Below, piece after piece: positions 22,320-30,403 of a DNA stretch of 37,547 bases. This stretch comes from Actinomadura bangladeshensis (GTDB taxonomy: Bacteria; Actinomycetota; Actinomycetes; Streptosporangiales; Streptosporangiaceae). Within the stretch, counting starts at the first letter, position 1, and each line of letters begins with the position of its first letter. The translations under genes and the position numbers were made by a program. The stretch lies in NCBI RefSeq assembly GCF_004348335.1, contig NZ_SMJW01000054.1:1-37547 (forward strand), given 5' to 3'. A model generated the notes under the pieces. The model saw only the letters and a program-made list of their open reading frames with translations. It searched no databases and had not been told where the DNA came from.

Positions 22320-23516
22320 TCACTTCGGCAGCTGGAGTGGATTGAACACGTCGGCGAGGATCAGCAGCACGCCGAACCCCACCAGCAGCAGGACCGCCAG
22401 ATAGGTCAATGGAAGCAGCCTGGTCATGTCGACCGTGCCCGGATCCGGCCGCCCCCGGATCCGGTTGACGCCCGCGCGCGCCCGCTCGTAGGCGACGACG
22501 GCGAGGTGCCCGCCGTCCAGCGGGAGCAGGGGCAGGACGTTCAGCGCGCCGAGGAAGATGTTCACCGACACGACCAGCGACAGGAACAGGGCGACCTTGT
22601 CACGGGCGGTGTCGTCGGAGGAGAAGATCTGCCCGGACACCTCGGTCGCGCCGACGACGCTGCCGACCTGGCCGCCGGGCGTGCTCTCCCGCTCGGGCGA
22701 GAACAGCCTCGGGATCGCGGTGGGCAGGTCCGCGGCGACCGTGCCGATGCCCTGGACCGTCCGGCCGATGCCGCCGCCGGCGAACCGCACCGCGTCCACG
22801 GGACCGGCCCGGTCGTAGGCGGCACCGACGATCTTCGCGGAGACTCCGACGAACGGTTCGCCGCCGACGTCCGCGAGCGTGACCGGCAGCGTCTCCCGGC
22901 CGGTGCCGGGCCGCTGCACCACCACCGCGACCGTCTGCCCCGGCTTCGTCCGGCCGATGGCCGCGGTGAGGTCCTGCCAGTCCGAGACCGGCGCGCCGTC
23001 GAACGCGACGATGCGGTCGCCCGCCTTCAGCCCGGCCCGCGCCGCCGGCGAGGGCGGGCGGCCCGCGCCGCACCCGTCCCGCATCGTGGCCGGCACGCAC
23101 GCGGAGACCTCGTCGACGGTGCTGGTCACCGTGCCCGGCCTCGGCACGCCGATCGTCATCGCCATCGCGAACAGCAGCACGAAGGCGAACGCGAAGTTGG
23201 CCACGACGCCGGCCCCGATGACGACCGCGCGGCGGCCCGCCGGCTGCCGGTAGAACGCGCGGTCCCGGTCGGCCTCGTCGATCTCCTCCAGCGGCGTGTA
23301 GCCGACGATCTTGACGAAGCCGCCGAGCGGGATCGCCTTCACGCCGTACTCGGTCTCGCCCCGGCGGGTGGACCACAGGGTCGGCCCGAAGCCGACGAAG
23401 TACTGCGTCGCCTTCATCCCGAACCGCTTGGCGGTGAGCAGGTGCCCGCCCTCGTGCAGCATCACCGACGCCAGCAGCGCGACGACGAACGCCACCGCGC
23501 CGAGCAAGAAGGCCAT
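22320..23516 (-). CDS. RIP metalloprotease (site-2 protease, RseP/Rip1-like)
   Basis: A 398-residue intramembrane zinc protease. HEGGH at residues 21-25 in TM1 is the zinc-binding HExxH motif. The third ligand is D334 in NVLPLLPLDGGH, and GFVKIVGY is the family's membrane-reentrant region. A PDZ domain spans about 140-215 (ARAGLKAGDRIVAFDGAPV). TM helices are predicted near 1-20, 97-122, 305-330 and 370-395. It should cleave membrane anti-sigma factors or signal-peptide remnants. It sits between dxr and ispG, the order usual in actinobacteria, 36 bp downstream of dxr and probably cotranscribed with it. Confidence 0.94.
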   Translation of the reverse strand: MAFLLGAVAFVVALLASVMLHEGGHLLTAKRFGMKATQYFVGFGPTLWSTRRGETEYGVKAIPLGGFVKIVGYTPLEEIDEADRDRAFYRQPAGRRAVVIGAGVVANFAFAFVLLFAMAMTIGVPRPGTVTSTVDEVSACVPATMRDGCGAGRPPSPAARAGLKAGDRIVAFDGAPVSDWQDLTAAIGRTKPGQTVAVVVQRPGTGRETLPVTLADVGGEPFVGVSAKIVGAAYDRAGPVDAVRFAGGGIGRTVQGIGTVAADLPTAIPRLFSPERESTPGGQVGSVVGATEVSGQIFSSDDTARDKVALFLSLVVSVNIFLGALNVLPLLPLDGGHLAVVAYERARAGVNRIRGRPDPGTVDMTRLLPLTYLAVLLLVGFGVLLILADVFNPLQLPK

Positions 23517-23552
23517 CGGGGTCCCCTCGGTTCGTTCCCGGGGGTTCCCGGG

Positions 23553-24779
23553 TCAGCCGGTTCCGGTCAGTTCCCTGCTCCTGGCCCGCGCCCACCCGTC
23601 GGCCGCGAGGACATCGTCCAGCGCCAGCTCCCCGGGGGTGCCCGAGCCGTGCTCCTCCACTACCCGCGCGACGGTGTCGACTATCCCGAGGAACGGGAGC
23701 CGTCCCGCGCGGAACGCGTCCACACATTCCTCGTTCGCGGCGTTGTAAACGGCCGGGACCGTCCCGCCCAGCTCACCGGCGCGGCGGGCGAGCGCCACCG
23801 CGGGGAACGCCTCGTCGTCGAGCGGGAACAGCTCCCACGTGTGGGCCCGCGTCCAGTCGATGCCGGGCGCGGCGTCCGGGACGCGGTCGGGCCAGTCGAT
23901 GCCGAGCGCGATCGGCAGCCGCATGTCGGGCGGGCTCACCTGCGCGAGCGTCGCGCCGTCGGTGAACTCGACCATCGAGTGGATGACCGACTGGGGGTGG
24001 ACCATCACCTGGATCCGGTCCATCGGGACGTCGAACAGCAGGTGCGCCTCGATGACCTCCAGGCCCTTGTTGACCAGGGTCGCGGAGTTGATGGTGACGA
24101 CGGGGCCCATGTTCCACGTCGGGTGGTTCAGCGCCTGCTCGGGGGTCACCTCGCCCAGCTCGGCGCGGTTCCGGCCGCGGAACGGGCCGCCGCTCGCGGT
24201 CAGCACGAGCCGCCGGACCTCGCCGGCGCTCCCGCCGCGCAGGCACTGGGCGAGCGCCGAGTGCTCGGAGTCGACCGGGACGATCTGCCCGGGCCGCGCC
24301 CGCTCCTTGACCAGCGGGCCGCCCATGATCAGCGACTCCTTGTTGGCGAGGGCGAGCGTCCGGCCGGCGTCCAGCGCGGCGAGCGTCGAGGCGAGGCCGA
24401 GCGCGCCGGTCACCCCGTTCAGGACGACGTCGCACTGCCAGGCTGCGACCTCGGCGACCGCGTCCGGGCCCGCGACGATCTTCGGGATGGCGAAGTCGCC
24501 GGCGGCGTAGCCGCGCCGCTTGGCCTCGGCGTAGAACGCCAGCTGCAGGTCCTGCGCGGCGGACGCCTTGGCCACCGCGACGACCTCCGGCCCGAATTCC
24601 AGCGCCTGCGCGGCCAGCAGGTCCACCCGCCCGCCGCCGGCCGCGAGCCCGGCCACCCGGAACCTGCCGGGGTTGCGGCGGATCACGTCCATCGCCTGGG
24701 TGCCGATCGAACCCGTGGAGCCGAGAACGACGACCTCGCGGGCGGCCGTGTTCGCGCTGTCGCTGCTTGAGGAAGACAT
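23553..24779 (-). CDS. dxr: 1-deoxy-D-xylulose-5-phosphate reductoisomerase
   Basis: A 408-residue enzyme converting DXP to MEP with NADPH. The nucleotide-binding motif [11 protein letters not shown] is at 16-26. The metal and substrate region contains [12 protein letters not shown], and [10 protein letters not shown] and the helix [20 protein letters not shown] are diagnostic. The ATG at 24779 (MSSSSSDS) has GGAG about 8 nt upstream; the frame extends 7 codons further but without support. It is the first gene of the dxr-rip(-ispG) unit and follows an orphan histidine kinase gene by 66 bp in the same direction. Length and motifs are complete, so it should be functional. Confidence 0.96.
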   Translation of the reverse strand: MSSSSSDSANTAAREVVVLGSTGSIGTQAMDVIRRNPGRFRVAGLAAGGGRVDLLAAQALEFGPEVVAVAKASAAQDLQLAFYAEAKRRGYAAGDFAIPKIVAGPDAVAEVAAWQCDVVLNGVTGALGLASTLAALDAGRTLALANKESLIMGGPLVKERARPGQIVPVDSEHSALAQCLRGGSAGEVRRLVLTASGGPFRGRNRAELGEVTPEQALNHPTWNMGPVVTINSATLVNKGLEVIEAHLLFDVPMDRIQVMVHPQSVIHSMVEFTDGATLAQVSPPDMRLPIALGIDWPDRVPDAAPGIDWTRAHTWELFPLDDEAFPAVALARRAGELGGTVPAVYNAANEECVDAFRAGRLPFLGIVDTVARVVEEHGSGTPGELALDDVLAADGWARARSRELTGTG

Positions 24780-24845
24780 CACCGCTCCATTGTCCGGCAT
24801 CCCGCCGTCCGGGTCCGCCGGGCCGCGCGGTCGGCGGGCGAGCGG

Positions 24846-25895
24846 TCAGCGGGCGAGCGGCAGGCGGAGGACGAGGCGGGCGCCGTAGGCGCCGTTGGCG
24901 ACGTACAGCGTCCCGCCGTGGGCGATGGCGATCTGCCGCGCGATCGGCAGGCCGAGGCCGCTGCCGCCCTTGTCCCGGCTGCGGGCGGCGTCCAGCCGGG
25001 CGAACCGCTCGAAGACCCGGTCGCGGTCGTCCGGCCGGATGCCCGGGCCGTCGTCGTGCACCTCGACGACGGCCTCCTCCCCCACGGCGCGGGCGTGGAC
25101 CTCGATGTGCGCCACGGCGTAGCGCTCGGCGTTGGAGAGCAGGTTGAACAGGACGCGGGACAGGCGCGGCTGGTTGCCCATGACCATGATCCCCGGCTCC
25201 GCCTTGACGGTCACCGGGACGGGCGGGCTCCGTCCGGCGACCTCGGACTCCACCAGTGCCCCGAGGTCCACCCGGCGGCGCTCCGGCAGGTCCCCGGAGT
25301 CGAGGCGGGCCAGGACGAACAGGTCCTCGACGATCCGGTGCAGGCGCTCGACGTCGTCCAGCGCGTGCCGCAGGTTGTCGGCGAGGTCGCCGTCCTCGGG
25401 GTCGTCGAGGGCCAGTTCGATGCGGGTCCGCAGGCCGGTGAGCGGAGTGCGCAGCTCGTGCGAGGCGTCGGCGATGAACGCCCGGCGCTGCGCGGCCGAG
25501 GTCTCCAGCCGGCCGAGCAGCAGGTTGACCCGGCCGGCGAGCCGCTCCACGTCGTCGCCGGTGGCCGGGACGCCGACGCGGGCGCCCGGTTCGGTGGCGT
25601 CGGCGACGTCGATCAGGTCCGCCCTGAGCCGCTGCACGGGCCGCAGTGCCCGCACCACCGTATGCCTGAGGCGCCACCAGGCGAGCGCGGAGACCGCGGC
25701 GGCGAGCACCGCCATGACCGCCACGAGCACGCCGGTGGCGGCATCCGCGTACACGTGCAGCACGACGGCCGCGACGGCGACCGCGGTGATCAGCAGGAAC
25801 CCGAGTGCGGAGGCCTCCTCCAGCGTCACGCGCGCCCGTATCGCGCGCAGCCTGTGCGGCCGGATGTGCGAGAGAACGCCCTTCCGTGCCGACAT
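24846..25895 (-). CDS. Orphan membrane histidine kinase
   Basis: The ATG at 25895 has a perfect AAAGGAG site and gives 349 residues. It has two TM helices (about 29-48 and 53-75) with almost no extracytoplasmic loop, and a HAMP-like linker. The dimerisation box IADASHELRTPL carries H146. The ATPase domain has FNLLSNAERYA (N-box, 250-260), DDGPGI (281-286), FERFARLD (F-box) and GGSGLGLPIAR (G-box). There is no response regulator next to it, so its partner is unknown. The short sensor suggests it detects a membrane or intramembrane signal. It lies upstream of dxr in the same direction, and a 15-bp duplication (GCGGGCGAGCGG) straddles its stop codon. Confidence 0.9.
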   Translation of the reverse strand: MSARKGVLSHIRPHRLRAIRARVTLEEASALGFLLITAVAVAAVVLHVYADAATGVLVAVMAVLAAAVSALAWWRLRHTVVRALRPVQRLRADLIDVADATEPGARVGVPATGDDVERLAGRVNLLLGRLETSAAQRRAFIADASHELRTPLTGLRTRIELALDDPEDGDLADNLRHALDDVERLHRIVEDLFVLARLDSGDLPERRRVDLGALVESEVAGRSPPVPVTVKAEPGIMVMGNQPRLSRVLFNLLSNAERYAVAHIEVHARAVGEEAVVEVHDDGPGIRPDDRDRVFERFARLDAARSRDKGGSGLGLPIARQIAIAHGGTLYVANGAYGARLVLRLPLAR

Positions 25896-26096
25896 GTCTC
25901 CTTTGTACGCACATCGGCTCCAAACAACGGCAAAGCCCCCGAACGGTGCTCGCATAGCCCTGGTCTGCATATGCCCGGCCTGTACGCCCGGCCCGCGCGC
26001 GGGCGCATAGTCCGTCCCCCCGCCGGCGCGGCACCGACACGGGAGGCTTTGCCGCCCTTTTCACGTGCGGTAACGGTGCCAACACCCTGCCGCGCC

Positions 26097-26102
26097 TATA
26101 AA
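26097..26102 (+). promoter_or_regulatory. Possible -10 element (TATAAA) for the CxxC protein gene
   Basis: CCTATAAAGG stands out in GC-rich DNA 40 bp upstream of the ATG at 26142. No clear -35 is visible 17 bp further upstream. Two TCACGTG motifs (26061-26067 and 26107-26113) flank it and may be regulator sites. Confidence 0.35.
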
Positions 26103-26141
26103 GGAGTCACGTGAAGGCGACTCCCGCCAGGGGGATGGAAC

Positions 26142-26528
26142 ATGGGCCAGACAGGCGAGCCGACGGTGGACCCGGACGGGCTGACCGAAGCCCAGCTTCT
26201 GGGCGATGCCTGCGTCGTCTGCCGCAAGAAGTGGCCCCGGCCGCGCGTCCGCGTCGGCCGCCTGCCGGACTCGTCCGGGGTGTTCGCGTGCGACGAATGC
26301 GCACCCGCCCCGCCGGCACCCCGCCCGCGGCGGGGACCTGGGGAGCCGCGCACGGACGCCGGACGGCCGGGCGGGGAGCCGGCGCCGGCGAGGGCGGCGG
26401 GCCTCGCGTCCGTCGTCGTGGAGGTCTCTCCAGGGAGAAGGGTGACCCGGGCGTTCGGGGGGAAGCCCGGGACCACCCGGCAGGCGCGCCCGGCTGGGGG
26501 CGGCCGGGCGCGCCGGAGAGACCCTTAG
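26142..26528 (+). CDS. Small protein with two CxxC motifs, unknown function
   Basis: A 128-residue protein. The N-terminal 55 residues are well conserved in style, with C24-x2-C27 (ACVVCRKKWPRPRVRVGRLP) and C50-x2-C53 (FACDECA), suggesting a zinc ribbon. After that the protein is Pro/Ala/Arg-rich and probably disordered. The last 15 codons coincide with a 12-bp perfect stem-loop (26483-26514), so the real functional protein may end earlier or the tail may be neutral. The ATG at 26142 follows AGGGGGA. I recall similar short zinc proteins in actinomycetes but cannot name the family. It is convergent with the lipoprotein gene, 22 bp away. Confidence 0.6.
   Translation: MGQTGEPTVDPDGLTEAQLLGDACVVCRKKWPRPRVRVGRLPDSSGVFACDECAPAPPAPRPRRGPGEPRTDAGRPGGEPAPARAAGLASVVVEVSPGRRVTRAFGGKPGTTRQARPAGGGRARRRDP
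26483..26514. terminator. Perfect 12-bp stem-loop between convergent genes
   Basis: GGCGCGCCCGGC (26483-26494) pairs perfectly with GCCGGGCGCGCC (26503-26514) around an 8-nt loop. It lies at the convergent junction and could terminate both the CxxC gene and the lipoprotein gene, even though it falls inside the last codons of the former. Confidence 0.6.
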
Positions 26529-26550
26529 GATCCGCAGGCCGCCGTCCCGA

Positions 26551-27804
26551 TCAGGGCTTGGCCTGCGGCTTCTTCACCGACTGCGGGTGCGTCGCCTCGA
26601 TCCAGACGCGCGTCCACTCGGTGTAGTCGGTGCAGTCGTTCCCGTCCGAGTCGCCGCCGCACCGCTTCGCGGGCGCGTGCGCGAAGATGATCTTGTCGAG
26701 GTGGCCGCGGTCGCCGACGTGGTAGGCGGCGCAGAAGCCGGACCTCAGCCGGTCGCCCGAGCACGCCTGCGGGTTGGCGGGCGCCACCCCGGTCCACTCG
26801 GCGACCTGCTGCTGGACGTCCGGCGACGCCGTCCACTGCAGCCACTGGTACATGCAGTTCGGGTGCTGGGCGCGGGCGCCGATCATCCACGCGTCCATCC
26901 AGCCGGTCGCGCCCTCGGCCGGGACGACGCCCCGGACGGCCCGGCCCGCGCGGCTCAGCACGTCGACCTGGTAGGGCAACGCCTGGCCCAGCACGGCGCG
27001 GCCGCCCGCGAAGGCGCTGATCGCGTCGGCGGGGAGGTCCCAGTACTCCCCCACGTGCGGGCGCTGCTTCGCCAGCACCCGCCCGGCGGCGGCGAGCTGC
27101 CCGGGCGTCAGCGAGTACGGGTCGCGGATCTTGAGCTTGCGCTCGCTGCCCTTGAGATAGAGCGCGGCCTCGGCGATCGCGAGCGGGCTGTCGCGCATCA
27201 CGATCCTGCCGGAGTAGCGGCGGGCCTGGGCGGGATCGAAGATCGCGGCCCAGCCGGCGGGCGGCGGCACGGTCCGCGTGTCGTACATGAGCAGGTTCGA
27301 GCCCCACACGTAAGGGATGCCGTAGTGCTTGCCGTCCCGCTCCAGCAGCCCGCGTAGCTTCGGTTCGAGCTTCTTGTACCCGTCGACGAGGTCGGTGTTG
27401 ACGGGGACGACCTGGTTCTCGGCGATGAGCCGGCCGGCCACCTCGGGGGGCGCGGCGACGCCGTCGTAGCGGCGGTCCGGGTCGCGCATGAGGCCGGCCA
27501 TCTCCTCGGGCGTCCGCGCGACCTTCAGCCCGACCTTGCAGCCGGTGCGCTCCTGGAAGGGGGTGACCCAGTCGACGCGCGGGTCGGTGCCGCCGCTCTC
27601 GATGGAGCCGGGCAGCGCGACGAGGTTGAGCATCCCCTCGCCGGGGCCGAGGGTGGTCGCGGCCTTGGCGACGCCGACCGGCTCGCCGCCGCCGTCGTCG
27701 CTGCAGCCGGCGAGGACCCCCGCGGCGAGCGCCGCGGCCGCCAGCAGGGCGCCCGCCGCCCTGGCGCGCGTCGTGGTGACCCGTGCCGTGGCCGTCCGCC
27801 GCAT
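26551..27804 (-). CDS. Extracellular solute-binding lipoprotein (PotD/spermidine-putrescine-type fold)
   Basis: A 417-residue exported lipoprotein. The signal peptide ends in a lipobox AAGVLAGC with lipidated C34. The mature part resembles the periplasmic polyamine-binding family: LNLVALPGSIESG near the start, YGIPYVWGSNLLMYDTRTV (hinge region) and GWAAIFDPAQARRYSGRIVMRDS. The C-terminus includes ASPDVQQQVAEWTGVAPANP. A cysteine-rich end (CSGDRLRSGFCAAY, KRCGGDSDGNDCTDY) may form disulfides. No permease or ATPase gene is adjacent, so the binding protein is an orphan; it may serve a transporter elsewhere or be a scavenger. The ATG at 27804 is the first in a basic, Arg-rich leader. Confidence 0.85.
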   Translation of the reverse strand: MRRTATARVTTTRARAAGALLAAAALAAGVLAGCSDDGGGEPVGVAKAATTLGPGEGMLNLVALPGSIESGGTDPRVDWVTPFQERTGCKVGLKVARTPEEMAGLMRDPDRRYDGVAAPPEVAGRLIAENQVVPVNTDLVDGYKKLEPKLRGLLERDGKHYGIPYVWGSNLLMYDTRTVPPPAGWAAIFDPAQARRYSGRIVMRDSPLAIAEAALYLKGSERKLKIRDPYSLTPGQLAAAGRVLAKQRPHVGEYWDLPADAISAFAGGRAVLGQALPYQVDVLSRAGRAVRGVVPAEGATGWMDAWMIGARAQHPNCMYQWLQWTASPDVQQQVAEWTGVAPANPQACSGDRLRSGFCAAYHVGDRGHLDKIIFAHAPAKRCGGDSDGNDCTDYTEWTRVWIEATHPQSVKKPQAKP

Positions 27805-28287
27805 GTCGCTCCCGATCCGTGCCCCGGGCCCTCCCCCTCGCGAACGGGCCCATCGGCGCAGCGTAGCGCGTCCGGCCCGGCGGGACGGCGGGTACCCGCG
27901 GGGAGCGGGCGCCGGCGGCCGGTCCGAACCGCCATTCCGATGGCTCCGGCGGGCCGCCGCGATTCGATCGCCGGTATTCCGGCGCCTTTCCCTACGGCGG
28001 AGCGTGCGGCGGCGGGCAATTACCGAAGATCGCGACCGGGGCGCCGGCCCGCCGCGTTTCCGGAAGGTAAGAATTACCTGACCATTTCCGCACCATTACG
28101 TCCGCCTTTTCGGACGGCCCCGGGCGGCGAATCACGGATGAGGGGTCCGCCGGGGCCCCGGGGGACGGCGGGTGCTGGCGTCCGCGCCATACACGGAGGT
28201 TGCCGGAGAGGGATATGGCGCGGGCTGCCGTCCGTCCCGGGGCCGCGGCGGCACCGGCGGGCGTGGCGAGGGGTGGGGAACAGCGGA
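27805..28287. other. Non-coding interval of about 480 bp
   Basis: I see no convincing gene here; the open frames have no domain-like composition. It holds the promoter side of the lipoprotein gene, and an AT-richer patch at 28015-28095 with two AATTACC copies (near 28018 and 28073). In the patch AGGTAA (28065-28070) pairs with TTACCT (28074-28079), and GTCCG/CGGAC occurs near 28100. The patch may be a control region, about 210 bp from the lipoprotein start. Confidence 0.5.
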
Positions 28288-28656
28288 TCACCGTGCGGTG
28301 CTGCCCGGCCACGCGATCACCGGTGCCCGGCCGAACGGCGACGGTGTGACGCCCTCGATACGGCGGAGGTTCGAGGGACGCCGCACGTCCGGCCGGGTGT
28401 CGCGGGACGGCCGCGAGCGGCCGTGGTCCAGAGGGGCCGGCCGCGGTGCCGGCGGCCGCCTCGGTGCGGCCTGCTTGACCACCTCGATCCGTGCGATCAG
28501 CCGCTGCGGGGTGTCGGCCTCCAGGAAGTCGCCGACGTCGCGGCCGGCGGGCGGCAGCGCCCACCAGTGGCGGGTGCACAGGCCGAACCAGATGGTCCAG
28601 CCCGGAAATCGCCTTCCCAGCGCGTCCGCCTCCGCGGCGTGGTCGCCTGCGGTCAT
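28288..28656 (-). CDS. Small conserved actinobacterial protein of unknown function
   Basis: A 122-residue protein whose N-terminal 60 residues look conserved: ALGRRFPGWTIWFGLCTRHW followed by WALPP and DFLEADTPQRLIARIEVV. This layout (a W-rich beta pair with an ADTP-x-x-L helix) matches small actinomycete proteins that I recall beside XRE or DUF397 genes; it is not a named family to me. The last 60 residues are Pro/Arg-rich and disordered-looking. The ATG at 28656 has GGGAG nine bases upstream. The upstream region carries the strong palindromes at 28700-28739, suggesting tight regulation. No partner gene is adjacent. Confidence 0.6.
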   Translation of the reverse strand: MTAGDHAAEADALGRRFPGWTIWFGLCTRHWWALPPAGRDVGDFLEADTPQRLIARIEVVKQAAPRRPPAPRPAPLDHGRSRPSRDTRPDVRRPSNLRRIEGVTPSPFGRAPVIAWPGSTAR

Positions 28657-28680
28657 GGCGCGGCTCCCTTGACTACCGAC

Positions 28681-28739
28681 TCTGACTTTTCAATTTCGCC
28701 TCAATTAATTGAGACAGTCAGATTGTGTCGCCGGACACA
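28681..28739. promoter_or_regulatory. AT-rich nested palindromes, candidate operator/promoter
   Basis: CTCAATTAATTGAG (28700-28713) is a perfect 14-bp palindrome. It is framed by TCTGACT (28681-28687) and AGTCAGA (28716-28722), which are inverted copies of each other. Next, TGTGTC (28724-28729) and GACACA (28734-28739) form another perfect pair. The block lies 25-83 bp upstream of the small gene at 28288-28656, in the lowest-GC stretch of the window. It could bind a dimeric regulator. Confidence 0.5.
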
Positions 28740-28851
28740 GAGCCAGTCAATGGGTGTTGGCATTATTCGCACCGCGGCGGCGGACAAAAATCAACGACGA
28801 AATTCGGCGGCCGTGGGAAATTCCCAAACCCGCGTCCCGCGACCTGCGGAT

Positions 28852-28890
28852 GCGTGCGGCCGGTGCCCGCGGGGGTCACCGGCCGCACGC
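28852..28890 (-). terminator. 14-bp perfect stem terminator after mmsA
   Basis: GCGTGCGGCCGGTG (28852-28865) pairs perfectly with CACCGGCCGCACGC (28877-28890), loop 11 nt, 13 bp beyond the mmsA stop. It ends the two-gene catabolic operon. Confidence 0.75.
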
Positions 28891-28903
28891 GATCGGACGC
28901 TCG

Positions 28904-30403
28904 TCAGCCGCTGGTGGGGAAGCCCAGATTCACACCGCCGTGACTGGGATCTAGCCATCGCGACGTGACGGCCTTGGTCCGGGTGTAGAAGTGGACGCCC
29001 TCCATGCCGTGCGCGTGGCTGTCGCCGAACAGCGAGTCCTTCCAGCCGCCGAACGAGTAGTACGCCATCGGCACCGGGATCGGCACGTTCACGCCGACCA
29101 TGCCGACCTCCACCTCGTTCTGGAAGCGGCGCGCCGCCCCGCCGTCGTTGGTGAAGATCGCCGTGCCGTTGCCGTACGGGTTGGCGGCGATCAGCTCCAT
29201 GGCCGCCTCGTAGGAGCCGGCCCGCACGACCGACAGCACCGGGCCGAAGATCTCGTCCTTGTAGGCGTCCATCGCGGGGGTGACGTGGTCGAGGACCGTC
29301 GGGCCGAGCCAGAACCCGCCGCCGGCGCCGCCGAGGACGTCGGGGTCGCGCCCATCGATCGCGAGGGTGGCTCCCTGCGCGACACCGGAGTCCAGGTAGG
29401 AGGCCACCTTGTCGCGGTGCGCGCCGGTGACGAGCGGGCCCATCTCCGCCTCCGGGTTGTCGCCCGGTCCGACCTTGAGCCTGCCGACCCGCTCGCGGAT
29501 CTTGTCCATCAGCTCGTCCCCGACCGGGTCCACGGCGACGATGACGGAGATCGCCATGCACCGCTCCCCCGCCGAGCCGAACCCGGCCGACACGGCGGCG
29601 TCGGCGGCGAGGTCGAGGTCGGCGTCCGGCAGCACCAGCATGTGGTTCTTCGCGCCGCCGAGCGCCTGCACCCGCTTGCCGTTCGCCGCGGCCGCCGCGT
29701 AGATGGACCGGGCGATCGGGGTGGAGCCGACGAAGCTGACGGCCTTCACGTCGGGGTGGTGCAGCAGCCCGTCCACGGCGGCCTTGTCGCCGTGCAGGAC
29801 GTTGAACACCCCATCCGGCAGGCCGGCCTCGGCCCACAGCTCCGCCAGCCGGACCGACGCCGACGGGTCCTTCTCCGACGGCTTGAGGACGAACGTGTTC
29901 CCGCACGCGATCGCCACCGGGAACATCCACATCGGCACCATCGCCGGGAAGTTGAACGGGGTGATCCCCGCCGCGACGCCCAGCGGCTGAAGGATCGAGT
30001 AGGCGTCCACGCGGGTGGACACGTTCTCCGAGAACCCGCCCTTGAGCAGGTGCGGGATGCCGCAGGCGAACTCGACGACCTCCAGGCCGCGGGCGACCTC
30101 GCCCGCCGCGTCCGAGACCACCTTGCCGTGCTCGGAGGAGATCAGCCGGGCGATCTCGTCGCGGTGCGCGCCGACGAGCTCGCGGAACCGGAACAGCACC
30201 CCGGTGCGCTGGGAGAGCGAGGCGTCCCGCCAGCCGGGGAACGCGGCCTTGGCCGCGGCGACGGCCGCGTCGACCTCGTCCCGCCCGGCGAAGTCGACCG
30301 TCCCGGCGACGCGGCCGGACGCGGGCTCGTAGAGGTCGCCGCGCCGCGCGGACTCCCCGGCGAACGGCTTGCCGCCGATCCAGTGTGTGACGCGCTTGGT
30401 CAT
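28904..30403 (-). CDS. mmsA: CoA-acylating methylmalonate-semialdehyde dehydrogenase
   Basis: A 499-residue aldehyde dehydrogenase. The nucleophile is C282 in GSAGERCMAISV. The Rossmann region has AGITPFNFPAMVPMWMFPVA, FVLKPSEKDP and VSFVGSTPIA. ALGGAKNH in place of the common ELGGK, and lack of the usual catalytic Glu there, mark the CoA-dependent MMSDH subfamily. It converts malonate or methylmalonate semialdehyde to acetyl- or propionyl-CoA. The ATG at 30403 overlaps the upstream aminotransferase stop (ATGA), so the pair is translationally coupled. The aminotransferase would generate the semialdehyde from beta-alanine or beta-aminoisobutyrate. The 935-residue open frame upstream is only the overlap running through the neighbour. 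Confidence 0.93.
   Translation of the reverse strand: MTKRVTHWIGGKPFAGESARRGDLYEPASGRVAGTVDFAGRDEVDAAVAAAKAAFPGWRDASLSQRTGVLFRFRELVGAHRDEIARLISSEHGKVVSDAAGEVARGLEVVEFACGIPHLLKGGFSENVSTRVDAYSILQPLGVAAGITPFNFPAMVPMWMFPVAIACGNTFVLKPSEKDPSASVRLAELWAEAGLPDGVFNVLHGDKAAVDGLLHHPDVKAVSFVGSTPIARSIYAAAAANGKRVQALGGAKNHMLVLPDADLDLAADAAVSAGFGSAGERCMAISVIVAVDPVGDELMDKIRERVGRLKVGPGDNPEAEMGPLVTGAHRDKVASYLDSGVAQGATLAIDGRDPDVLGGAGGGFWLGPTVLDHVTPAMDAYKDEIFGPVLSVVRAGSYEAAMELIAANPYGNGTAIFTNDGGAARRFQNEVEVGMVGVNVPIPVPMAYYSFGGWKDSLFGDSHAHGMEGVHFYTRTKAVTSRWLDPSHGGVNLGFPTSG

Noticed and set aside
26111..26626. Alternative gene starting at the GTG after AGGAG at 26103
   Set aside because: The frame lacks sensible composition, whereas the frame from 26142 encodes a paired CxxC motif protein.
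28172..28672. Possible plus-strand gene opposite the small orphan gene
   Set aside because: No ribosome site or domain; the minus-strand frame has a conserved-looking W-rich N-terminus and a ribosome site.
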